Of a stretch of DNA of 64,000 bases, positions 12,101 through 22,112 are shown one piece after another (position 1 is the stretch's first letter; each line of letters begins with the position of its first letter). The stretch comes from Nocardioides kongjuensis (lineage in GTDB: Bacteria; Actinomycetota; Actinomycetes; Propionibacteriales; Nocardioidaceae). The notes under the pieces were generated by a model that did not search any database, was not told the origin of the DNA, and saw only the letters and a program-made list of their open reading frames with translations. The DNA is taken from positions 5,397,001 to 5,461,000 of the forward strand of contig NZ_JACCBF010000001.1 in the NCBI RefSeq assembly GCF_013409625.1, in the 5' to 3' direction. A program made the translations under genes and the position numbers.

Positions 12101-12696
12101 GTGGCGAGCTGGTGCTGCTGGTCGGCCAGGTCGGGTCCGGCAAGTCCAGCCTGCTGTCCTCGCTGGCCGGCCTGATCGACCACCGCGGTGCGCTGCGCTG
12201 GAACGGCCAGGAGGTCACCGCCCCCGAGACCTTCCTGCGCCCCAGCCAGGTCGCCCACGTCGCCCAGGTGCCGCGGGTGCTGTCGGGCACCTTCGCCGAC
12301 AACATCCTGCTCGGCCACGACCGCGACATCGCCGGGCCGGTCGAGACCGCCCGGATGGCCGAGGACGTCGCCGACGCCGGCGGTCCCGACGCCGTGATCG
12401 GGCACCGCGGCGTCCGCCTGTCCGGTGGGCAGGTGCAGCGCCTCGCGCTGGCCCGGGCCCTGGCCGCCGACGCCGAGCTGCTGCTCGCCGACGACGTGTC
12501 CAGCGCGCTCGACGCCGCCACCGAGATCGAGCTGTGGGCGGCGCTGCGCGAACGGCACACCACGGTCATCGGCGCGACCTCCAAGCGCGCTGCGCTGGCC
12601 CAGGCCGACCGGGTCGTCGTCCTCGTCGACGGCGAGGTCGCCGCGATCGGGCCGTGGCGGGACCTCGCGGGTGACTGGGGTCACCTCGCCGGCTGA
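9187..12696 (+). CDS. Fused ABC exporter with two membrane and two ATPase domains
   Basis: A 1169-residue full-length transporter in the inner membrane, order TMD1-NBD1-TMD2-NBD2. NBD1 (about 340-570) has Walker A GRTGSGKS starting at Gly373, an LSAGEEQ signature, Walker B with Asp500-Glu501 and H-loop His532. NBD2 (about 950-1165) has Walker A GQVGSGKSS from Gly980 and a canonical LSGGQVQR, but Asp1103 replaces the catalytic Glu and Lys1133 replaces the H-loop His. The two sites therefore look asymmetric, one canonical and one degenerate, as in heterodimeric exporters. The substrate is unknown. ATG 9187 fits the leaderless promoter; an upstream GTG at 9118 overlaps the previous gene. Confidence 0.9.
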   Translation: MTTTLTRPDARERPAVGGDPARRVDWRRLRTPAAGFAVGAVALAALGQALGTVVAGRIADHPTGTLVAWLAVFVVGAATVDTAGRVVWAGVVDRAEGRLRGDLLSAALQQPLEHLTEQAVGEVLDRVDDDTHEVGTLLRQQIWMAMRTGFASVPMWLVAGFTWWPAFLLFPLVGAVTVWVMRPALVEIARRKVVEEAAWTDHAAALEEGVAGRDDLRTSLGQAFAVRRLAQLSADVHEKFRRVLMVEARLAIKVGLLLHGLLAAIAICGVALVSGDHLGVARLVTLFLVTTIFVGQINNLAHQLPDIQAGLGAVLRLRQLLAVEAEPEGGEAVPSGALDLRIRHLDFAYNESSFALRDVTLYVEEGHTLALVGRTGSGKSTLASLLSRAAEPPPGTIFLGGADITTLDLHELRRRVGVVTQRTEILAGTLADNITLFAAVSREEVEAAVAELGLTDWVAGLPNGLDTLLGPGGTTLSAGEEQLVAFARLLVRHVQVVVLDEATARMDPVTEARVVAAADRLISGRTGILVAHRLSTIERAEAVAVLDHGTVIQHGPRDELAVVEGPFRRLLAASDTEGFADAELEAVETGSAVGGRRRTGAAPQRPEVGAGSSLARGTWNAFWVRPWWGAWSVLLFLGGTIFAPLGAITGFVWGKVVERLEAGESATSLVVVLVVSLLVAPILLADAFRRYPRWWIEVMLRVRMSVLLGQVRSERLPRTPPGEVVARSMDADRYARYADRWVDFVNGLLIAAITMVAGGTWLAGGVLLAVMVTSALASSVGRPIAGRSAARSSAARARFGRAVVSAVESARTVKLAGRTPQVHAHLRQVDDGRVEAAVFEHRVQAVLDGVPIVMVQVGVVAAWGLYLWDVWGLATALLVATAVNGFDWFGRVAGAVVTEAPGTRAWQRATAGFAGGRDLMAMAEGIDLVAGVAPDPPVPTRVPLERLELAGYTAVHDDGTIGATGVDLSVERGELVLLVGQVGSGKSSLLSSLAGLIDHRGALRWNGQEVTAPETFLRPSQVAHVAQVPRVLSGTFADNILLGHDRDIAGPVETARMAEDVADAGGPDAVIGHRGVRLSGGQVQRLALARALAADAELLLADDVSSALDAATEIELWAALRERHTTVIGATSKRAALAQADRVVVLVDGEVAAIGPWRDLAGDWGHLAG

Positions 12697-12723
12697 CCGG
12701 GACGAAGACATCCGACGTCCCGG
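12697..12723 (+). terminator. Possible terminator after the ABC gene
   Basis: CCGGGACG (12697-12704) and CGTCCCGG (12716-12723) form an 8-base stem with an 11-base loop, starting immediately after the stop codon of the ABC transporter. Confidence 0.5.
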
Positions 12724-12746
12724 AATAGGACGTCGTCCGCCCCGGT

Positions 12747-12752
12747 TACGAT
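12747..12752 (+). promoter_or_regulatory. Probable -10 (TACGAT) of a leaderless transcript
   Basis: TACGAT ends 5 bases before the GTG at 12758 and no ribosome binding site is visible, which supports that GTG as the first codon of a leaderless mRNA. Confidence 0.5.
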
Positions 12753-12757
12753 CCCCC

Positions 12758-13987
12758 GTGACCTCCTCGCCGACGACGACCTCGACCGAGGGGCGCCCCG
12801 AGGTGTCCCACCACCGACCCGCGCTGGCGATCCTGGCGCTCGCGGTCGGCGGGTTCACCATCGGGACCACCGAGTTCATGACGATGGGCGTGCTGCCCGA
12901 GATCGCCCACGGCGTCGACGTGTCGGTGCCGGACGCGGGCCACGTGATCTCGGCGTACGCGCTCGGCGTCGTGGTCGGCGTGCCGATCCTGGCGTTCTTC
13001 AGTGCCGCCCTGCCGCGCCGGGCGATGCTCGTCGGCCTGATGGCCGCGTACGCCGCCTTCAACCTGCTCAGCGCCGCCGCTCCGGGCTACGAGGTGCTCG
13101 CGGTGGCGCGCTTCCTCGACGGCTTGCCGCACGGCGCCTACTTCGGCGTCGCGAGCCTGGTCGCCGCCAGCCTGGTCGTGCCCGAGCGGCGTGGGCGGGC
13201 GGTGGCGAGCGTGATGCTCGGGCTCTCGGTCGCCAACGTCGTCGGCGTGCCCCTGGCCACCTTCCTCGGCCAGCAGGTGGGCTGGCGCACGACGTACCTC
13301 CTCGGCGGGCTGCTCGCCCTCGTCACCGTCGCGATGGTCCTGGCTGCGGTGCCGTCGGTCCCGGGCGACTCCGAGGCGAGCGGACGCAAGGAGGCCCGCG
13401 AGTTCTTCGGCAGCCTGCAGGTCTGGCTGACGATGGCGGTCGGCGCGGTCGGCTTCGGCGGCATGTTCGCCGTCTACTCCTACATCGCCAAGACGGTCAC
13501 CGTCGTCGGCGGCCTCGAGCGCGGCACGGTGCCGTTCTTCGTCCTCGCCCTCGGCCTCGGCATGGTCGTCGGGACCTGGCTCGCGGGCGAGCTCGCCGCC
13601 TGGTCGGTCTACCGCAGCCTGCTGCTGTCCGGGGTCACCGGCATCGTGCTGATGCTCGTCTACTACGCCGCCGCGCCCCACGGCTGGCTGCTGCTGCCGG
13701 TCGCCTTCCTCGTCACCGCCACCGGCTCGGTGCTCGTCGTCAACCTGCAGCTGCGGCTGATGGACGTCGCCGGCGACGCGGTCACCCTCGGCGCCGCCAT
13801 GAACCACGCCGCGCTCAACATCGCCAACGCCCTCGGCGCCTGGCTCGGCGGCCTGGTCATCGCGGGTGGGCACGGATACCGCTCACCGGCCCTGGTCGGT
13901 GCCGGCCTCGCCGCTGTCGGTACGGCGATCCTGGTGGTCTCCGCGGTCGTCCACCGTCGCCAGGGTGTCGCTGCGGCTCCTGCCTGA
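12758..13987 (+). CDS. MFS efflux transporter (DHA1, AraJ/YdhP-like)
   Basis: A 409-residue inner-membrane transporter with about 12 hydrophobic segments. The first helix carries the subgroup signature GGFTIGTTEFMTMGVLPEIA, and DGLPHGAYFGVASLVAA corresponds to helix 5 of drug/H+ antiporters; this subgroup includes YdhP- and chloramphenicol-exporter-like proteins. The GTG at 12758 is chosen because of the TACGAT element just upstream; GTG 12803 would also keep the whole core. It follows the ABC exporter but has its own promoter. Substrate not inferable. Confidence 0.88.
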   Translation: MTSSPTTTSTEGRPEVSHHRPALAILALAVGGFTIGTTEFMTMGVLPEIAHGVDVSVPDAGHVISAYALGVVVGVPILAFFSAALPRRAMLVGLMAAYAAFNLLSAAAPGYEVLAVARFLDGLPHGAYFGVASLVAASLVVPERRGRAVASVMLGLSVANVVGVPLATFLGQQVGWRTTYLLGGLLALVTVAMVLAAVPSVPGDSEASGRKEAREFFGSLQVWLTMAVGAVGFGGMFAVYSYIAKTVTVVGGLERGTVPFFVLALGLGMVVGTWLAGELAAWSVYRSLLLSGVTGIVLMLVYYAAAPHGWLLLPVAFLVTATGSVLVVNLQLRLMDVAGDAVTLGAAMNHAALNIANALGAWLGGLVIAGGHGYRSPALVGAGLAAVGTAILVVSAVVHRRQGVAAAPA

Positions 13988-15141
<1,154 letters not shown>

Positions 15142-15142
<1 letters not shown>

Positions 15143-15648
15143 TGCCGGTGATCGGCGTCGCGGTCGCCATCCCGGAGCCGTGGGCCACCGAGCTGGTGGA
15201 CTACCGGCTGCGGATCGGTGACCCCACCGCCGAGGGCGTGCCGAGCCACATCACGCTCATCCCACCGACCGAGCTGCCCGACGGGCTCGACGAGATCGAG
15301 GCCCACCTGGCCGCCGCGGCGACCGAGGTGGCGCCCTTCCGGGTGCACCTGCGCGGAACGGGTACCTTCCGGCCCGTGTCGCCCGTGGTCTTCGTCAGCC
15401 TCGCCGAGGGAATCTCGCAGTGCGAGCAGCTCGCTGCCGCCGTACGCCGGGGGCCGCTCGCCGTCGAGCTCGAGTACCCCTACCACCCGCACGTCACCGT
15501 CGCCCACCACCTCGACGACCCGACCCTGGACCGGGCGTTCGACGACCTGGCCGGCTTCGACTGCGCGTTCGACGTCACCGACTTCCACCTGTACGTGCAC
15601 CACGAGCAGGAGGGCTGGCGCTCGACCCGCACGTTCCCGCTCGGCTGA
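15142..15648 (+). CDS. 2'-5' RNA ligase / cyclic phosphodiesterase family protein
   Basis: A 168-residue member of the 2H phosphoesterase superfamily. Both HxT/S-type motifs are present: SHITLIPP near residue 36 and HPHVTVAHHL near residue 116. Such proteins act on 2',3'-cyclic phosphate or 2'-5' linked RNA ends, but the substrate here is unknown. It is coupled to trpS by the TGATG overlap and is followed 18 bases later by the YihY gene, so the three probably form one operon. Confidence 0.85.
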
Positions 15649-15666
15649 CCCGGACCGGAGGCTCCC

Positions 15667-16728
15667 ATGAAGCTCGTCGAACGCGCGAAGGCGAAGGTCG
15701 CCGAGCTCCGTGAGCGGTGGCCGCTGGTCGACCACGCGGTGCGCACGCAGGAGCACTACAGCGCCGTGCAGGGCAGCCAGCAGGCCGGCGGGGTGACGTA
15801 CTTCGGCTTCCTGTCCGTCTTCCCGATCCTGGCCCTCGCGTTCTTCGTGGTCGGCTGGGTCGCCCACGTCTACCCCGACGCCCAGGACACCCTCGTCAAG
15901 GCGATCGACGAGGTGCTGCCCGGGCTGGTCGGCAGCGGCGACGGCCAGGTCGACCTCACCGACATCCAGGACGCCGCCGGGACGGTGGGCATCATCGGCC
16001 TCGTCGGTGTGCCGTACGCCGGGCTGGGCTGGCTGTCCTCGGTCCAGTCGGCCCTGACCGTGCTCTTCGAGATGCCCACCCGACTGCGCCCGAGCTTCGT
16101 CATGGGCAAGGTGCGCGACCTGGCCACCCTCGCGGTCCTCGGCGTCGTGCTGTTCTCCAGCGTGATCGCCTCGGCGGTGCTCACCCGGTTCTCCCGCGGC
16201 CTGCTCGACCTGGTCGGGATCGGCGCCCAGCTGGGCTGGCTGGTGGCCGTCCTCGCGGTGCTGCTCGGCCTCGCCGCCTCGGCGCTGCTGTTCTTCTTGA
16301 TGTTCCGCATCCTCGTGGCGCCCTCGCTGCCGGACCGGGCGCTGTGGTCGGGGGCGGTGCTCGGTGCGCTCGGCTTCGAGGTGCTCAAGCAGCTCTCGGG
16401 GCTGCTGCTCACCAGCACCCGCGGACAGCCGGCCTTCCAGGCCTTCGGGATCGCGCTGATCCTGCTGGTCTGGATCAACTACTTCTCCCGGGTGATCCTG
16501 TACGCCGCCGCGTGGGCCCAGACCAGCCCGCTGGCGGACCGCCCGCCGGTGCCGGTCCCCGCCGCCACCGCGATCGCGGCGGCCGCGACGTCCCGCCCCG
16601 ACGCGGACGAGGGCGCCACGGGCTCGCGGGCGCCGGGCCTGCTCGCGTTCGCCGCCGGCAGCGTCGCGGGGGCGCTGGTCGCCCGGGTCGGTCGTCGTAC
16701 CCCACGGTCTGGGAGACTGGGCAGGTGA
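15667..16728 (+). CDS. YihY/BrkB-family inner-membrane protein
   Basis: A 353-residue membrane protein. The N-terminus has the family pattern (about 35 soluble residues, then GGVTYFGFLSVFPILALAFFVVGW), six hydrophobic segments follow, with YAGLGWLSSVQSAL and the C-terminal LLVWINYFSRVILYAAAWAQ characteristic of YihY/BrkB. The last 60 residues are an Ala/Pro-rich cytoplasmic tail. GGAGG lies 8 bases before the ATG. The family was once annotated as ribonuclease BN; that role is not supported and the function is unclear. It overlaps the next small gene by 4 bases. Confidence 0.9.
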   Translation: MKLVERAKAKVAELRERWPLVDHAVRTQEHYSAVQGSQQAGGVTYFGFLSVFPILALAFFVVGWVAHVYPDAQDTLVKAIDEVLPGLVGSGDGQVDLTDIQDAAGTVGIIGLVGVPYAGLGWLSSVQSALTVLFEMPTRLRPSFVMGKVRDLATLAVLGVVLFSSVIASAVLTRFSRGLLDLVGIGAQLGWLVAVLAVLLGLAASALLFFLMFRILVAPSLPDRALWSGAVLGALGFEVLKQLSGLLLTSTRGQPAFQAFGIALILLVWINYFSRVILYAAAWAQTSPLADRPPVPVPAATAIAAAATSRPDADEGATGSRAPGLLAFAAGSVAGALVARVGRRTPRSGRLGR

Positions 16729-16952
16729 AGTTCGAGCGCAAGCACGCCATCCTGCTCCTCGCCGTCGCGGCCTGGAACGTCTTCTCCTTCGGCAACTTCG
16801 CCAAGAACCTCTACCAGGCGTACGACGCGGGGGAGGACCGTGCGACGGGCTACTGGGTCGCCCACACCGTGCTGATCGTCGTGAACTTCGTGATCGCCGG
16901 CCTGCTCGGCTCGCTGGGCTGGAAGGCGCTGCGGGCCTCGAAGGACGCCTGA
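16725..16952 (+). CDS. Small membrane protein of the SCO4848 type
   Basis: A 75-residue protein starting at GTG 16725, which overlaps the YihY stop as GTGA. It has two hydrophobic helices (HAILLLAVAAWNVFSFGNFAKNL and VLIVVNFVIAGLLGSLGW) separated by an acidic loop. Length, sequence style and the place beside yihY and near sdh fit the streptomycete SCO4848 family of small membrane proteins, function unknown. Family recognition is from memory. Confidence 0.75.
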   Translation: MKFERKHAILLLAVAAWNVFSFGNFAKNLYQAYDAGEDRATGYWVAHTVLIVVNFVIAGLLGSLGWKALRASKDA

Positions 16953-16960
16953 GGTGATCC

Positions 16961-18241
16961 CTACGCAGGCGCCCCCAGCAGGAAGTACGTCGTCATCAGA
17001 CCCTTGCCCTTCACATCGACCACCTGCGGGTCGCTGAACATGTAGCGGTCCTCGAGCAGCGCGTGGGTCGCCTCGGAGACCTGGATCCGGTGCGCCCGGC
17101 CGTGGGACTCCATCCGGCTGGCGGTGTTGACCGTGTCGCCCCACAGGTCGTAGGTGAACTTCCGCTGCCCGATCACGCCCGCGACCACCGGGCCGGAGGC
17201 GATCCCGATCCGCATCGCGATCGGGCTCGGCCACGACGGTGAGAGGCGGGTGAGCGTGCGTTGCATGTCGAGCGCCAGCTCGGCGAGCGAGGCGGCGTGG
17301 TTCTCGTCGGGGACCGGCAGGCCCGCGACGGCCATGTAGGCGTCCCCGACCGTCTTGATCTTCTCGATGCCACGCAGGTCGCACAGCGCGTCGAACTCGC
17401 GGAACATCGTGTCCAGGAGGCCGACCAGCTCCTCGGCGGGCAGCGCCTCCGAGACCGGCGTGAAGCCGACGATGTCGGAGAAGAGCACGCTCACGCTCGG
17501 CGCCGAGTCGGCGATCGCGCCGGGCTCGGTGCGCAGCCGCTGGGCGATCGGCACCGGCAGCACGTTGAACAGCAGCTCCTCCGAGCGGGCCCGCTCGAGC
17601 TCGACCGCGCGCTGCCGCTCGAAGGCGGTGCGCCGCAACCGCTCGAGCGCGTAGCCGACGATGACCGCGATCGTGCTCAGTCCGATCGTCGGCGCGACGA
17701 TCGTCTCCAGCTGGTCGGTCCCGCGGGGGAGGGTGAGGCTGACGGCGGCGTAGATCGCGACGGCCGCACCGGTCGCGTGCATCCGCATCCGGAGCAGCCC
17801 GATCGCGCCGATCAGCGTGACCGTCCCGGACGTGTGGACGTACGTCGCGGGCAGGTCCGCCGTACGGGCGAGCACGGTCCCCAGCAGCACCATGATGAAG
17901 CCGACCAGGACCACCGCGCACAGCTGGAGGTGGCGGGCCACGAAGGCGGCCCGCCGCACCAGGACGGCGGCGACCAGTAGCGCCGGCGTGGCGATGGCGA
18001 ACCGGATCACCGCGGCGGCCTCCGCGTCGCCGGACCCGACGACCAGGAAGTCGACGCCGCCGTAGACGACCACGAAGAACACGGCCACCCACACGGCGAT
18101 CCGGGCCTGGCGCAGGCCGGCCGCGTCGTCGTACGCCCGGAACTCACGCTCTGCGTCGGGCTGGTCGAACTCCAGCATCCAGCGCCCCATGTGCAGCGCG
18201 TGCCGCTCCTGCAGCCACCCGCTGAGCACCTTGACCCCCAC
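16961..18241 (-). CDS. Membrane-bound adenylate cyclase (class III)
   Basis: Makes cAMP from ATP. The 426-residue protein has about six hydrophobic segments in residues 45-205, a short coiled linker (LERLRRTAFERQRAVELERARSEE region) and a class III catalytic domain from about 245 to 420. Catalytic features are complete: metal Asp in SVLFSDIVGFTP, second metal Asp in IKTVGDAYMA, the adenine-selecting Lys in EKIKT and Asp in YDLWGDTVN, and Asn/Arg in NTASRME. So it should be an active adenylyl rather than guanylyl cyclase. The GTG start at 18241 has CACGAT 6 bases upstream, a leaderless arrangement. Confidence 0.92.
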   Translation of the reverse strand: MGVKVLSGWLQERHALHMGRWMLEFDQPDAEREFRAYDDAAGLRQARIAVWVAVFFVVVYGGVDFLVVGSGDAEAAAVIRFAIATPALLVAAVLVRRAAFVARHLQLCAVVLVGFIMVLLGTVLARTADLPATYVHTSGTVTLIGAIGLLRMRMHATGAAVAIYAAVSLTLPRGTDQLETIVAPTIGLSTIAVIVGYALERLRRTAFERQRAVELERARSEELLFNVLPVPIAQRLRTEPGAIADSAPSVSVLFSDIVGFTPVSEALPAEELVGLLDTMFREFDALCDLRGIEKIKTVGDAYMAVAGLPVPDENHAASLAELALDMQRTLTRLSPSWPSPIAMRIGIASGPVVAGVIGQRKFTYDLWGDTVNTASRMESHGRAHRIQVSEATHALLEDRYMFSDPQVVDVKGKGLMTTYFLLGAPA

Positions 18242-18260
18242 AGCGGAATCGTGCCAGCCC

Positions 18261-18373
18261 CGCCGACCCGGCGCCTAGGGACCCGAAAAACACGCCGACC
18301 CGGCGGAAAGTGGCTCGTGCGAGGCTATTTTCTGCCGGGTCGGCGCGAATCTGACGCCAGTTCCTGCCGGGTC
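18261..18373. repeat. Nested inverted-repeat element between sdhB and the cyclase gene
   Basis: CGCCGACCCGGCG occurs at 18261-18273 and again at 18293-18305; its complement GCCGGGTCGGCG lies at 18334-18345 and a partial CTGCCGGGTC at 18364-18373. The middle pair forms a long hairpin, 18293-18309 with 18329-18345 (16 pairs plus one G-U), whose loop contains CTCG-TG-CGAG. It follows the sdhB stop and precedes the cyclase promoter, so it can act as a terminator for sdhCAB. The extra copies suggest a dispersed repeat rather than a simple terminator. Confidence 0.7.
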
Positions 18374-19111
18374 AGTGACCGTTCTTCAGCGCGGTGCGCA
18401 GGTCCTTGTTGAGCTGGGAGATCACGTCGAGCGGGATCTCCTTCGGGCACGCCGCGGCGCACTCACCGATGTTGGTGCAGCCACCGAAGCCCTCGTGGTC
18501 GTGCTGGCCGACCATGTCGACGACGCGCGACCAGCGCTCCGGCTGACCCTGCGGCAGCTCGCCGAGGTGGGTGATCTTGGCACCCAGGAACAGCGAGGCG
18601 GAGCCGTTGGGGCACGCGGCGACGCAGCCACCGCAGCCGATGCAGGTCGCGACGTTGAACGCCCGCATCGCCTTGTCGCGCGGCGCCGGCACCGAGTTGG
18701 CCTCGGGCGCCGAGCCGGTGTTGGCCGAGATGTAGCCGCCGGCCTGGATGATCCGGTCGAACGCCGAGCGGTCGACGACCAGGTCCTTGAGCACCGGGAA
18801 CGGCTCGGCGCGCCACGGCTCGATGGTGATGGTGTCGCCGTCGTTGAACGAGCGCATGTGCAGCTGGCAGGTCGTGGTGACCTCCGGGCCGTGCGCCTGG
18901 CCGTTGATCATCAGCGAGCACATGCCGCAGATGCCCTCACGACAGTCGCTGTCGAACGCGACCGGCTCCTCGCCGCTGGTGACCAGCTGCTCGTTGAGCA
19001 GGTCGAGCATCTCCAGGAAGGACATGTCGGAGGAGACGCCGTCGAGCTCGTAGGTGTGCATCGCACCCTTGGCGGCGGCGTTCTCCTGACGCCACACCTT
19101 GAGAGTGACCT

Positions 19112-19115
<4 letters not shown>
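18372..19115 (-). CDS. sdhB: Succinate dehydrogenase iron-sulfur subunit
   Basis: Electron-transfer subunit of complex II, 247 residues. All three cluster motifs are present: [15 protein letters not shown] for [2Fe-2S], [14 protein letters not shown] for the [4Fe-4S] site, and [16 protein letters not shown]. The gene starts at GTG 19115, overlapping the sdhA stop as GTGA. The type matches the second actinobacterial complex II (three-subunit, SdhA with a five-helix cytochrome b) rather than the four-subunit mitochondrial type. A strong hairpin follows the stop. Confidence 0.95.
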
Positions 19116-21175
<2,060 letters not shown>

Positions 21176-21188
21176 GTTCGTTGGCCCC

Positions 21189-21905
21189 TTACTTCTCGAT
21201 GATGCCGACGAGCACGGACAGCGGGACCAGCGAGAAGCCGCCGGCGACCACGATGGCGACGACCCAGCCGGCCGCGCGGGCACGGGCCCGCGACGTGGCC
21301 GAGTTGGTGAAGCCGAGCGTCTGCAGCGAGCTGAAGGTGCCGTGGTGCAGGTGGAGGCCGAGGGCGAGCATCGCCAGCAGGTAGATGATCGTCATCCACC
21401 AGGTGTCGAAGGTGTCGACGACCAGGGCGTACGGGTTGTTGCCGCCGGTGTCGCCGTTGCTGGGGTTGATCTTGACGATCGTGAAGTTGAGCAGGTGCCA
21501 CACCAGGAAGATCAGGATCGTGACGCCGCCCCAGCGCATGGTGCGCGAGGAGATCGACGAGCCGGCGTTCTTCTTGACGACGTACTTCACCGGGCGGGCC
21601 TTGGCCGCGCGGCTGGCGAGGATCGCCGCGCACGCGATGTGGACGATGACGGCGACGAGCAGGCCGACGCGCATGATCCACAGGAAGCCCTCGTGGGGGA
21701 GCATCGGCTCTCCGAGCTCGCGCAGGTGGTGGGCGTACTCGTTGAACGAGTCCTCACCTGCGAAGGCCTTGAGGTTGCCGTACATGTGCCCCAGCACGAA
21801 GCCGATGAACAGCAGGCCACTCACGGCCATGAGCAATTTCAGGGCGATGGTCGTGCGTGCTGCACGGCTGCCCTTCACCAGTTGAGGACGCGTCGTCGAT
21901 GCCAC
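21189..21905 (-). CDS. sdhC: Succinate dehydrogenase cytochrome b subunit (type B)
   Basis: Membrane anchor and quinone site of complex II, 238 residues with five hydrophobic segments. Candidate haem ligands are seen in [28 protein letters not shown] and [15 protein letters not shown], the di-haem type B pattern found with menaquinone. I start it at GTG 21905 ([10 protein letters not shown]): TAGCGT ends 8 bases upstream, giving a leaderless mRNA, and no binding site is visible. An upstream in-frame ATG at 21953 would add 16 residues across the promoter. An iron-box-like site lies further upstream. Confidence 0.92.
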   Translation of the reverse strand: MASTTRPQLVKGSRAARTTIALKLLMAVSGLLFIGFVLGHMYGNLKAFAGEDSFNEYAHHLRELGEPMLPHEGFLWIMRVGLLVAVIVHIACAAILASRAAKARPVKYVVKKNAGSSISSRTMRWGGVTILIFLVWHLLNFTIVKINPSNGDTGGNNPYALVVDTFDTWWMTIIYLLAMLALGLHLHHGTFSSLQTLGFTNSATSRARARAAGWVVAIVVAGGFSLVPLSVLVGIIEK

Positions 21906-21913
21906 GGGGGGCC

Positions 21914-21919
21914 ACGCTA
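21914..21919 (-). promoter_or_regulatory. Probable -10 (TAGCGT) of the sdhCAB operon
   Basis: Read on the minus strand, TAGCGT lies 8 bases before the sdhC GTG, suggesting a leaderless operon transcript. Confidence 0.45.
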
Positions 21920-21962
21920 CTCCCGCTACCGACCAGTAGGTGACCGGGATCATGTGAGATAT

Positions 21963-21981
21963 GCACGTAAGGCAAGCCTAA
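21963..21981 (-). promoter_or_regulatory. Iron-box-like site (IdeR/DtxR family)
   Basis: On the minus strand the site reads TTAGGCTTGCCTTACGTGC. Against the 19-base IdeR/DtxR consensus (TWAGGTWAGSCTWACCTWA) I count 14 matches, with the 5' half and centre best. It lies in the divergent region between sdhC and the molybdopterin oxidoreductase gene, both for iron-rich enzymes. sdh operons are known members of iron regulons in other actinobacteria. Binding is inferred. Confidence 0.42.
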
Positions 21982-22112
21982 CTCGCGACACGTCTCGGCG
22001 GAACCGGCCCGCGGGCGCCGGGCGGCGTCGCCGCGCGAGTGATCACCGTTGTTTATCAACTGATGGCCGAATGATGTTTGACGACGCGGACGGACCGAGG
22101 GACCCTGCAGAG

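Noticed and set aside
16725..16952. Treating the small frame after yihY as a shadow
   Set aside because: It has its own GTG overlapping the stop, two clean hydrophobic helices and fits a known small-protein family, so it was kept as a gene.
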